Source: Streptomyces avidinii
GTDB taxonomy: Bacteria > Actinomycetota > Actinomycetes > Streptomycetales > Streptomycetaceae
Length of the DNA stretch: 64,000 nt
Assembly (NCBI RefSeq): GCF_014650695.1
Contig: NZ_BMVL01000015.1
Coordinates: 128,396 to 192,395, forward strand
Direction of reading: 5' to 3'
The position numbers and the translations under genes were made by a program. This document shows, one piece after another, positions 24,912-32,414 of the stretch (position 1 is the first letter of the stretch; the number at the start of each line of letters is the position of its first letter). Under the pieces are notes generated by a model. That model made no database searches. It saw only the letters and a list, made by a program, of their open reading frames with translations, and was not told where the DNA came from.

Positions 24912-26375
24912 TCAGCCCACCACCCGGCCGATCAGGTACACGGCGGGCGCGGCTGCCGCGAGCGGCAGCGCCACACCGGCCGTCATGTGCACGAACTTCG
25001 ACGGGTAGTCGTACGCGGCCACCCGCAGTCCGACCAGGGCGCACACCCCGGCGACGAGACCGATCAGGGCCCCGCCCACACCGACCGAGGTCATCCCGCC
25101 GACCGCGATACCGGCGCCGGCGGCCGCGGCCAGCGAGACGCCGACCGAAGGGACCGTGGGCAGCGGCAGCGCACGGGCGAAGACGGCGACCGCGACGGCC
25201 GCGGCGCCCACCGTGGCGGCGGCGGAGTCGGCCGCGAGGTAGCCCGCGCAGATGATGGCGAGGGCGGCCGAGGCCACCGAGGCCATCAGCCCGTACATCC
25301 GCTCGTCGGGATCGGCGTGGCTGCGCAGCTGGAGGACGAGCGTGAGCAGCACCCAGGCACCGAGGGTGCCGACGATCGCGCCGGGTCCGTACGAGGAGTC
25401 CACCGCGAGCACGGCCGCGTCGGCGACGACGGCTCCGGCGAAGGCGAGAGCGATGCCCTGGCGGGCCGGCCACATGCCGTTGAGGCGGAACCAGCCGGCC
25501 GCGGTGAGGCCCTGGAGGGCGATCAGCGGCAGGAGCAGGGCGTACTGCCCGAGGGCGGCGGTCCCGGCGAGCAGCAGCCCGAGGACGGCGGTCAGTATGG
25601 CGGACTGCGGGCCGGGGTCGATGATCGGCGACCGGCCCTCTGCACGGGCCTGGGCGGGGTCGACGGCGCGCAGGGTGTTTCCGGCGAGGGTGGGCGGGGA
25701 CCAGGAGGTGATCTCCTGCGGCTCGCCGGGCGCCTCGGCCGGCTCCTCGCCCGGGGCGGCGGCCGCCTGGGGCGGGAGGTAGGCGGTCTGCTCGGCGGCG
25801 GCCGGCTCCGCCACCACCGGCGGCAGATACGCGGTCCGCTCGACCGGCGGCGACTGCTGCTGATCGGCACCGGGGCCGGGGTACGGCGGCAGGTACGCCG
25901 TCTCGGCGCCCTGCGGCCAGCCCTGCACCGGGGCGGGCGCGGGCGCAGGGGCCGCCGGGGCCTCGTCGCGGAACCAGCCGTCGGGAGCCACCGCCTGCTG
26001 CGGATACGCCTCCTGCACCGGCTCCGGCGCATAGTCCTGCCACGGGGCCGGCGCAGGCGCAGGCGCAGGGGCCTCGCCGCGGAACCAGCCCTCGGGAGCC
26101 ACCGCCTGCTGCGGATACGCCTCCTGCACCGGCTCCGGCGCATAGTCCTGCCACGGGGCCGGCGCGGGCGCAGGCGCCGGGGCCTCGTCCCGGAACCAGC
26201 CCTCGGGCGCGACCGGCTGCCCGGGCACCGCGCCCAGCGGCGGGTGCACCGGCTGGTGGCTGGTGTCCCAGGTGTCGGACTGCCAGGTCTGGGTCCCGTA
26301 CGGATCCTGCGGCGGCTGCTGCTGTTGCTGCTGCTGGGCGTACTGCTGTCGCTGCTGTTCCTCAGGCGTACTCAT
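24912..26375 (-). CDS. Repeat-rich multi-pass membrane protein
   Basis: 487-residue protein. Residues 1-220 are cytoplasmic, Gln/Pro-rich and repetitive: a poly-Gln start, two near-perfect 37-residue units plus a degenerate third (residues 55-159), then three TAYLPP motifs. Residues 245-487 hold about eight to nine hydrophobic helices. The C-terminal region has no recognised transporter motif. The GWFRDE motif in each unit may be a peptide-binding or docking segment. Function unknown. It is 10 bp downstream of the MoaD-like gene's stop, same strand. Confidence 0.82.
   Translation of the reverse strand: MSTPEEQQRQQYAQQQQQQQPPQDPYGTQTWQSDTWDTSHQPVHPPLGAVPGQPVAPEGWFRDEAPAPAPAPAPWQDYAPEPVQEAYPQQAVAPEGWFRGEAPAPAPAPAPWQDYAPEPVQEAYPQQAVAPDGWFRDEAPAAPAPAPAPVQGWPQGAETAYLPPYPGPGADQQQSPPVERTAYLPPVVAEPAAAEQTAYLPPQAAAAPGEEPAEAPGEPQEITSWSPPTLAGNTLRAVDPAQARAEGRSPIIDPGPQSAILTAVLGLLLAGTAALGQYALLLPLIALQGLTAAGWFRLNGMWPARQGIALAFAGAVVADAAVLAVDSSYGPGAIVGTLGAWVLLTLVLQLRSHADPDERMYGLMASVASAALAIICAGYLAADSAAATVGAAAVAVAVFARALPLPTVPSVGVSLAAAAGAGIAVGGMTSVGVGGALIGLVAGVCALVGLRVAAYDYPSKFVHMTAGVALPLAAAAPAVYLIGRVVG
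25899..26213 (-). repeat. 111-bp in-gene tandem repeat
   Basis: Two 111-bp units (26213-26103 and 26102-25992) nearly identical in sequence, plus a diverged partial third. Each encodes a 37-residue block with VAPEGWFRDEAPAPAPAPAP followed by WQDYAPEPVQEAYPQQA. The period is an exact codon multiple, so the frame is preserved if copies are gained or lost. Confidence 0.9.
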
Positions 26376-26385
26376 CGGCTCCCGC

Positions 26386-26640
26386 TCACCCGCCCGCGAA
26401 CGGCGGGAGGACCTCTACGGTGCCCCCCTCGGTCAGCGGGACGGAATCATGCGGGCGCTTGCCCACAGGCTCGTCGTTCACGAGGAAGGAGCAGCGCAGC
26501 AGGACCCGGGTCAGCTCCCCGGGGTGGCGCTCCCGCACGGCGTCGAGCGCCTCGGCGAGTGTGCCCGCCGAGTACGGCTCCTCCGCCGTCTTGGCCGCGG
26601 CCTTGGCCGCCGCCCAGTAGCGGATGGTTCCGGTTGCCAC
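26386..26640 (-). CDS. MoaD/ThiS family sulfur carrier
   Basis: 84-residue ubiquitin-like protein ending in PPFAGG, the C-terminal Gly-Gly needed for adenylation and thiocarboxylate formation in molybdopterin or related sulfur-transfer pathways. The start is GTG at 26640 behind GGAGC; an ATG at 26679 is a less likely alternative. No MoaE or MoeB partner is in the window. The stop is 10 bp upstream of the start of the repeat-rich membrane protein. Confidence 0.85.
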   Translation of the reverse strand: MATGTIRYWAAAKAAAKTAEEPYSAGTLAEALDAVRERHPGELTRVLLRCSFLVNDEPVGKRPHDSVPLTEGGTVEVLPPFAGG

Positions 26641-26888
26641 TGCAGCTCCTATCGTCGGCTCTCTACCGTCGGCCTCCATGATGGCCCCTCCCACCGCCGA
26701 GCCCGGCGTGCCCGGCGTGCCCCGACGCGCCGGGTGTGCGCCCGGGTGACCGAGCGGTACCGCTCGGCGGGCCCCCGATCCGGTGAAACCCGGGCATACA
26801 CCGGTCGTGAGGTGGCATGAACCACAGAAGCGGAAGAGGAAGAAGCCTCGGCCACGCATCGACGGGTGGGCTATTCTGCTTGGCGAGA

Positions 26889-26920
26889 GGATCCGGGCAA
26901 CGTTGCCCCCGGGTCCTTTT
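26889..26920 (+). promoter_or_regulatory. Hairpin with T-run upstream of glnR
   Basis: A strong hairpin GGATCC-GGGCAAC (26889-26901) pairs with GTTGCCC-CC-GGGTCC (26902-26916), followed by TTTT (26917-26920). GGGCAACGTTGCCC is a perfect 14-bp palindrome. A TATTCT hexamer a few nt upstream (about 26873-26878) could be a -10. It is in the 469-bp glnR leader, which holds no other convincing feature. It may terminate a short transcript or attenuate glnR. Confidence 0.55.
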
Positions 26921-27109
26921 GTGCTTTCAGCGCGTTGAACGAACCGAGAACAGTGGTATCCATGCGGACCCCAGGGCGCGGGGACCGCAGGGACACCGGG
27001 CAAGCCGTACGAAGCAGTACCGCGCACGTCCTCGACGGGACCGAGGAGGAACCGACGTGATGGACCAGCGAACCGTGCACCACCGTCCGACCCGGGCAGG
27101 TGGTCGGTC

Positions 27110-27937
27110 GTGAGCTCACTCCTGCTGCTCACCAACGCCCTGCAGCCGTCCACCGAGGTGCTGCCCGCCCTCGGCCTGCTGCTGCACAACGTCCGGGTGG
27201 CCCCGGCCGAGGGCCCCGCCCTGGTGGACACCCCGGGAGCCGATGTCATCCTCGTGGACGGCCGCCGCGACCTGCCGCAGGTGCGGTCGCTGTGCCAGCT
27301 GCTCCGCTCCACGGGACCCGGCTGTCCGCTGATCCTCGTCGTCACCGAGGGCGGCCTGGCGGCCGTCACGGCCGACTGGGGCATCGACGACGTCCTGCTG
27401 GACACCGCCGGCCCCGCCGAGGTCGAGGCGCGGCTGCGGCTGGCCACCGGCCGTCAGCAGCTCGGCTCGGACGACTCCCCGATGGAGATCCGCAACGGTG
27501 ATCTGTCGGTGGACGAGGCCACGTACTCCGCCAAGCTCAAGGGGCGGGTGCTCGACCTCACCTTCAAGGAGTTCGAGCTGCTCAAGTACCTGGCCCAGCA
27601 CCCGGGCCGGGTCTTCACGCGCGCCCAGCTGCTGCAGGAGGTCTGGGGCTACGACTACTTCGGCGGCACCCGCACGGTCGACGTGCACGTACGACGGCTG
27701 CGCGCCAAACTCGGCCCCGAGCACGAGTCCCTGATCGGCACGGTCCGCAACGTCGGCTACCGCTTCGTCACGCCGGAGAAGGTCGAGCGGGCGGCGGCGG
27801 AGGCCGCGGCCCAGGCGGCCGCCAAGGTCGCCGCTTCCGCCGCCGCGCAGCCGGCCGATGCGACGGCCGCGGCCGTCACCCGATCGGCCGAAGACCCTGT
27901 GAGCATCCACTCGGCCGGACGCCCTGCCCAGAGGTAG
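27110..27937 (+). CDS. glnR: Global nitrogen regulator GlnR
   Basis: 275-residue orphan OmpR-class response regulator controlling ammonium assimilation and transport genes. It closely follows S. coelicolor GlnR, beginning SSLLLLTNALQPSTEVLPAL. The receiver lacks a canonical phospho-acceptor pocket (the Asp in VILVDGRRD is present but the acidic partners are not), consistent with GlnR acting without a cognate kinase. The winged-helix domain (KGRVLDLTFKEFELLKYLAQ, then DVHVRRLRAKLGP) is intact. A long Ala-rich tail extends the C-terminus. GTG start at 27110 with AGGTGG upstream. PhoP is known to cross-regulate glnR in S. coelicolor. Confidence 0.95.
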   Translation: MSSLLLLTNALQPSTEVLPALGLLLHNVRVAPAEGPALVDTPGADVILVDGRRDLPQVRSLCQLLRSTGPGCPLILVVTEGGLAAVTADWGIDDVLLDTAGPAEVEARLRLATGRQQLGSDDSPMEIRNGDLSVDEATYSAKLKGRVLDLTFKEFELLKYLAQHPGRVFTRAQLLQEVWGYDYFGGTRTVDVHVRRLRAKLGPEHESLIGTVRNVGYRFVTPEKVERAAAEAAAQAAAKVAASAAAQPADATAAAVTRSAEDPVSIHSAGRPAQR

Positions 27938-27961
27938 GTCACCCCGCGTAGACTGCCGCGC

Positions 27962-28984
27962 GTGGCCAAGGTGACGCGGGATGACGTTGCACGACTTGCG
28001 GGTACGTCTACCGCCGTCGTGAGCTACGTCATCAACAACGGACCCCGGCCGGTCGCCCCGGCCACGCGCGAGCGTGTCCTCGCCGCGATCAAGGACCTGG
28101 GCTACCGCCCGGACCGGGTCGCCCAGGCGATGGCCTCGCGGCGCACCGACCTCATAGGCATGATCGTCCCGGACGCCCGTCAGCCGTTCTTCGCGGAGAT
28201 GGCGCACGCGGTCGAGCAGGCCGCCGCCGAGCGCGGGAAGATGGTGCTCGTCGGCAACTCCGACTACCGGGACGAGCGCGAGGTCCACTACCTGCGGGCC
28301 TTCCTCGGCATGCGGGTGTCGGGCCTGATCCTGGTCAGCCAGGGCATGAGCGAGCGCGCGGCGTCGGAGATCGAGGCCTGGGACGCGCGGATCGTGCTGC
28401 TGCACGAGCGCCCGGAGGCGATCGACGACGTCGCCGTGGTCACGGACGACATCGGCGGCGCCCAGCTCGCCACCCGCCACCTGCTGGAGCACGGGCACGA
28501 GTACGTCGCCTGCATCGGCGGCGTCGAGAACACCCCGTCCGTCGGTGACCCGGTCGCCGACCACGTCGAGGGCTGGCGCCGGGCCATGCAGGAGGCCGGT
28601 CGCTCGGTCGAGGGCCGGCTCATCGAGGCCCCGTACAACCGCTACGACGCGTACACGGTCGCCCTGGAGGTCCTGGCGCGGCCCGACCGCCCGACGGCCA
28701 TCTTCTGCGCCACGGACGACCAGGCGATCGGTGTGCTGCGGGCCGCGCGCGAGCTGCGCATCGACGTGCCCGGGGAACTGGCCGTCGCCGGCTTCGACGA
28801 CGTCAAGGAAGCCGCCCTCACGGACCCGCCGCTGACCACGATCGCCTCGGACCGCCCGGCGATGGCCCGCGCGGCGGTGGACCTGGTTCTGGACGACGGC
28901 CTGCGCGTGGCCGGCTCCCGACGGGAACGGTTGAAGCAGTTCCCGTCGGCGCTGGTGATCCGCCGCTCCTGCGGCTGCCGCTGA
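27962..28984 (+). CDS. LacI-family transcriptional regulator
   Basis: 340-residue repressor with the LacI HTH (VTRDDVARLAGTSTAVVSYV, hinge RPDRVAQAMASRRT) and a periplasmic-binding-protein-like sugar-sensing domain. The C-terminus RRSCGCR is the common LacI ending. The GTG start at 27962 lies only 7 nt after a TAGACT -10-like box (27949-27954), so the transcript is probably leaderless. It follows glnR by 24 bp. Inducer unknown. Confidence 0.9.
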   Translation: MAKVTRDDVARLAGTSTAVVSYVINNGPRPVAPATRERVLAAIKDLGYRPDRVAQAMASRRTDLIGMIVPDARQPFFAEMAHAVEQAAAERGKMVLVGNSDYRDEREVHYLRAFLGMRVSGLILVSQGMSERAASEIEAWDARIVLLHERPEAIDDVAVVTDDIGGAQLATRHLLEHGHEYVACIGGVENTPSVGDPVADHVEGWRRAMQEAGRSVEGRLIEAPYNRYDAYTVALEVLARPDRPTAIFCATDDQAIGVLRAARELRIDVPGELAVAGFDDVKEAALTDPPLTTIASDRPAMARAAVDLVLDDGLRVAGSRRERLKQFPSALVIRRSCGCR

Positions 28985-29066
28985 CCCCGGGTCCGCCCGG
29001 TCGGTCGGGTCGGTCGGGTCCGCCGGGTCGGTCGGGTCCGCCCGGTCGGTCGGGTCCGCCGGGTCA
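28985..29066. repeat. GGTCGGTCGGGTC tandem repeat between convergent genes
   Basis: The gap between the LacI gene and the MerR fusion gene is made of overlapping copies of GGGTCGGTCGGGTCC and GGGTCCGCC. It is simple GC-rich sequence and could form secondary structure in the shared 3' region. Confidence 0.7.
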
Positions 29067-30161
29067 GGCGTCGAGCGTGCAGGGCATCAGCAGGGAGAAC
29101 GTGTCCTCGGTGCCCGGCCGCAGCAGGACCAGCGGGGCCCGGGGGCCGACGTACTCCAGCTGCATCTCCTCCCCGGCGGCGAGCGCGTCGAGGAGGAAGG
29201 CGGGGTTGACCCCGACCCGGTCGCCCGCGGCGTCGAAGCCCCCGGCGGCCCCGGTGCCGTCGCGGTCGTCGGCGGAGTCGACGGCGGGGTCGACGGCGAC
29301 AACCACCGTGTCCGTCAGGACGAGCGCGCACCGTTCGCCGTCCTGCCCGGCGAGGGCCCGCCGCAGGGCCGGTACGTCCAGGGTGATGCGGCGCCCCTCG
29401 GGGAGCCTCGTCAGACGGCGGTAGTCGGGGAACTCCTCGCCGAGGGCCTGTCCGGCGGCCCGGCGGCCCTGGGTCTGCAGTTCGACCGCGTCCCCGTCCA
29501 CGGTGAGGACGGCCTCGCTCCCGTCGGTCAGCAGGGCCCGCATGGCATCGGCCAGCGGGGTGGGCACGGTCACCTGGACCCGTTCGCCGGCGTGGCCGCC
29601 GGTGGACGCGCAGGCCACCGCCATCCGGAAGCGGTCGGTGGCCACGAGGTGCAGGTCCGCCCCCTCCACGTCGAAGAGGATCCCGCCGAGCACCGGCAGC
29701 TCGGGGTCGTTGCCGACGGCGAACCGTACGGCGTCCAGCGCGGCCGCGAACTCCGCGGCGGGCACGGTGAGCCGGGCGGTGCGGGTCGGGGCGGTGGTCG
29801 TGGTCATGCTGCTCTCCTTGTGTTCCAGTAGCGCGCGAACCGTGGAGAGCGCCCCGCGCGCATCGGCGAGCTCGCGTTCGAGCCGTCGCAGGTGACCGTC
29901 CAGCAGCCGGGGCACCAGACCGCTGTCCCCGGAGTCCGCGCCGGCCCAGCCCGCCAGGACGAGCCGGACGTCCGCGAGCGGCATCCCCGCCTGCCGGAGC
30001 CGGGCCAGCAGCCGGGCCTCGTCGAGCTGTTCGGGCGCGTACCAGCGGTATCCGGTCACCGGATCCACCCGGGCGGGCACCAGGACGCCGGCGCGGTCGT
30101 AGAACCGCAGCGCGCTCACGCCGAGCCCGCTGTCCCGGCCCATCTCGCCAATGCTGTGCAT
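29064..30161 (-). CDS. MerR-type regulator fused to a beta-clamp (DnaN-like) domain
   Basis: 365-residue fusion. Residues 1-118 form a MerR HTH (MHSIGEMGRDSG, LRFYDRAGVLVPARVDPVTG) and its dimerisation helix. Residues 119-365 resemble two of the three domains of the DNA polymerase III beta clamp, with LHLVATDRFRMAVA and EEFPDYRRLTRLP. There is no N-terminal clamp domain. An internal in-frame ATG (29807) has an AAGGAG ribosome-binding site at the junction, so a clamp-only 247-residue product is possible. The family is annotated as DnaN-like in Streptomyces but has no known function. A GTG at 30173 is an alternative start. The promoter has a MerR-type operator. Confidence 0.85.
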   Translation of the reverse strand: MHSIGEMGRDSGLGVSALRFYDRAGVLVPARVDPVTGYRWYAPEQLDEARLLARLRQAGMPLADVRLVLAGWAGADSGDSGLVPRLLDGHLRRLERELADARGALSTVRALLEHKESSMTTTTAPTRTARLTVPAAEFAAALDAVRFAVGNDPELPVLGGILFDVEGADLHLVATDRFRMAVACASTGGHAGERVQVTVPTPLADAMRALLTDGSEAVLTVDGDAVELQTQGRRAAGQALGEEFPDYRRLTRLPEGRRITLDVPALRRALAGQDGERCALVLTDTVVVAVDPAVDSADDRDGTGAAGGFDAAGDRVGVNPAFLLDALAAGEEMQLEYVGPRAPLVLLRPGTEDTFSLLMPCTLDA

Positions 30162-30180
30162 CTCGCTCTCCACGCCCGTG

Positions 30181-30211
30181 ACTCTGGGACCTCCACCAGG
30201 TCGAGGGTCAA
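30181..30211 (-). promoter_or_regulatory. MerR-type promoter/operator
   Basis: On the minus strand TTGACC (-35, 30211-30206) and CAGAGT (-10, 30186-30181) are separated by 19 bp, the over-long spacing typical of MerR-controlled promoters. The spacer contains GACCT-N5-AGGTC (30188-30202). The predicted start site is about 30174, very near the GTG/ATG start of the MerR fusion gene. Confidence 0.75.
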
Positions 30212-30302
30212 GGCCGGTCCTTATATCGGTCATACGCGGTTCTGTCGGGCTTCTCAGGCCGGACTCAGGAAGCTCTCATGATCGGTGGACAGAGTCATAG
30301 TC

Positions 30303-31559
30303 ATGACCGAGAGCTTCCGCCGCGAAGGCGAGTACCCGCAGGAGAACAGCCCGGCCCAGCACGCGCCGTTCGGCGAGGACTGGCAGCGCGGGCGGGACCG
30401 GCTGGCGCACGGGGCCGGGGTCGGGGCAGCCGCCCCGGCCCCGGCCCAGGACCCGGCCGCGGCCTACCCGCCGCCGCCCGCGTACCCGCCCGCCGCACCC
30501 GGCTGGCACGAGGCGCACCAGCCGCCGGTCATCCGGGGCGAGACGGTCCCGGGAGCGACCGCCACCGGCGGCGCCGCAGAGGGCGGCGGCCCGCGCCAGC
30601 CCGCCCACGCCGCCGCCCCCGCACCCCGCGCCAAGCGGCCCGTCGCCCTGCTGGCCGCCGTCGCGCTCGCCGCGGCCCTGGTCGGCGGGGGCACCGCGGC
30701 CGCCGTCCAGCAGCTGATGGAACGGCAGGCCGGCACCTCCGGCGGGGTCAACGGCACCAACGTCTCGCAGTCCAGCAGCGGCACCGTCGCCGGCGTCGCC
30801 GAGCAGGTGAGCCCCTCGGTCGTCCGTATCGACGTCCGCACCGGATCGGGTCAGGGCACCGGGTCCGGCATCGTCATCACCGCCGACGGCGAGATCGTCA
30901 CCAACAACCACGTGGTGAGCGGAGCCTCCGAGATCCAGGTGACGATGAGCGACGGCAAGAAGCACTCCGCCAAGATCGTCGGCACCGACCCCGACAAGGA
31001 CCTCGCCCTGATCAAGCTCCAGGGCGCGTCCGGGCTCAAGCCCGCCAAGCTCGGCAGCTCCGGCGGCGTCAAGGTCGGCGACCAGGTGGTCGCCATCGGC
31101 TCCCCCGACGGTCTCACCGGCACCGTCACCAGCGGCATCGTCTCCGCGCTGAACCGCGAGGTGAAGGTGCCGAAGTCGGAGCAGCACTCCCCGCAGAACC
31201 GGCAGCAGGGCGAGGACAGCTGGCCGTTCTCCTTCGGCGGCCGCCAGTTCAACGGGGACACCGGCTCCGACACCACCTCGTACAAGGCGCTCCAGACCGA
31301 CGCCTCCCTCAACCCCGGCAACTCCGGCGGCGCCCTGGTCAACATGAACGGCGAGATCGTGGGCATGCCCTCCGCGATCTACTCGCCCTCGACCGGAAGC
31401 TCCGCCGCCGGCAGCGTCGGCCTCGGCTTCGCCATCCCGGTCGACACGATCAAGGCCGACCTGGACTCCCTCCGCAAGGGCGGCCCGGGCGGGGCCGGCT
31501 CCTCGGACACCGGCAACGGCACCGGCGGCGCCGCGAACGGCTTCGGCACCGTCTTCTAG
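30303..31559 (+). CDS. Membrane-anchored trypsin-like (HtrA-type) protease without PDZ
   Basis: 418-residue protease. Disordered Pro/Ala-rich cytoplasmic N-terminus (1-110), one membrane helix (PVALLAAVALAAALVGGGTAA), then an extracytoplasmic chymotrypsin-fold domain. Catalytic triad His203 (NNHVV), Asp233 (KDLALIKL) and Ser341 (NPGNSGG). HtrA enzymes normally carry PDZ domains after the protease; here the protein ends in a short Gly-rich tail. Located directly before the two-component system, the arrangement of the MprAB/PepD-type envelope-stress module. An ATG at 30303 is chosen; in-frame upstream extension to 30285 lacks support. Confidence 0.9.
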   Translation: MTESFRREGEYPQENSPAQHAPFGEDWQRGRDRLAHGAGVGAAAPAPAQDPAAAYPPPPAYPPAAPGWHEAHQPPVIRGETVPGATATGGAAEGGGPRQPAHAAAPAPRAKRPVALLAAVALAAALVGGGTAAAVQQLMERQAGTSGGVNGTNVSQSSSGTVAGVAEQVSPSVVRIDVRTGSGQGTGSGIVITADGEIVTNNHVVSGASEIQVTMSDGKKHSAKIVGTDPDKDLALIKLQGASGLKPAKLGSSGGVKVGDQVVAIGSPDGLTGTVTSGIVSALNREVKVPKSEQHSPQNRQQGEDSWPFSFGGRQFNGDTGSDTTSYKALQTDASLNPGNSGGALVNMNGEIVGMPSAIYSPSTGSSAAGSVGLGFAIPVDTIKADLDSLRKGGPGGAGSSDTGNGTGGAANGFGTVF

Positions 31560-31617
31560 CCCGTCCGTCGGCCCGTCCGTCGGCCCGTCCGTCGGCCCGT
31601 CCCCCGGCCCGTCCGTG
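31560..31617. repeat. 12-bp tandem repeat after the protease gene
   Basis: About four copies of CGTCCGTCGGCC follow the protease stop codon. Simple repeats; no hairpin with T-run seen. Confidence 0.7.
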
Positions 31618-31682
31618 CGAGGCTGGAGGCGCCGTCCCGTGCCGCACCCGCCGGCCGACCACCACCCCTGGGAGACCCATCC

Positions 31683-32414
31683 ATGAACCCCGCCGAAGGC
31701 GAAGCGCGGATCCTCGTCGTGGACGACGAGCCGGCCGTCCGCGAGGCCCTGCGCCGCAGCCTCGCCTTCGAGGGGTACGCCGTACAGACCGCCGTCGACG
31801 GGATCGACGCCCTCGACCGGGCGGCCTCGTACGACCCCGACCTGATCGTCCTGGACATCCAGATGCCCCGGATGGACGGGCTGACGGCCGCCCGCCGGCT
31901 GCGGGCGGGCGGCAGCGTCACACCGATCCTGATGCTCACCGCACGGGACACCGTCGGCGACCGCGTCACCGGCCTCGACGCGGGCGCCGACGACTACCTC
32001 GTCAAGCCGTTCGAGCTCGACGAGCTCTTCGCCCGCGTCCGCGCCCTGCTGCGCCGCAGCTCCTACGCGGCCCCGCAGGCCGGCGCCGAGCCCCGGGAGG
32101 ACGCCCTGACCTTCGGCGACCTGCGCATGGACCTCGCGACCCGCGAGGTCACCCGGGCGGGGCGGCCGGTGGAGCTGACCCGGACCGAGTTCACCCTGCT
32201 GGAGATGTTCCTCGCGCACCCGCGCCAGGTCCTGACCCGCGAGCAGATCCTCAAGACCGTCTGGGGCTTCGACTTCGAGCCCAGCTCCAACTCCTTGGAC
32301 GTGTACGTGATGTACCTGCGCCGCAAGACCGAGGCGGGCGGCGAGCCGCGCCTGGTCCACACCGTGCGCGGGGTCGGCTACGCCCTGCGGGCCGGCGAGG
32401 GCGGGCCCGAATGA
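31683..32414 (+). CDS. OmpR-family response regulator (MprA-like)
   Basis: 243-residue response regulator. Receiver with RILVVDDEPAV, phospho-acceptor Asp in LIVLDIQMP, and YLVKPF; C-terminal winged helix with SLDVYVMYLRRKTE and HTVRGVGYAL. The stop overlaps the kinase start (ATGA), so the pair is translationally coupled. The genes sit after an HtrA-type protease, as in mycobacterial mprA/mprB, so envelope stress is a reasonable but unproven cue. Confidence 0.93.
   Translation: MNPAEGEARILVVDDEPAVREALRRSLAFEGYAVQTAVDGIDALDRAASYDPDLIVLDIQMPRMDGLTAARRLRAGGSVTPILMLTARDTVGDRVTGLDAGADDYLVKPFELDELFARVRALLRRSSYAAPQAGAEPREDALTFGDLRMDLATREVTRAGRPVELTRTEFTLLEMFLAHPRQVLTREQILKTVWGFDFEPSSNSLDVYVMYLRRKTEAGGEPRLVHTVRGVGYALRAGEGGPE

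Noticed and set aside
26641..27109. PHO box or coding sequence in the glnR leader
   Set aside because: No GTTCAC repeats and no convincing frame; only the hairpin was retained.
31560..31682. Possible small gene between protease and regulator genes
   Set aside because: The region is a 12-bp tandem repeat with no start/ribosome-binding-site combination.
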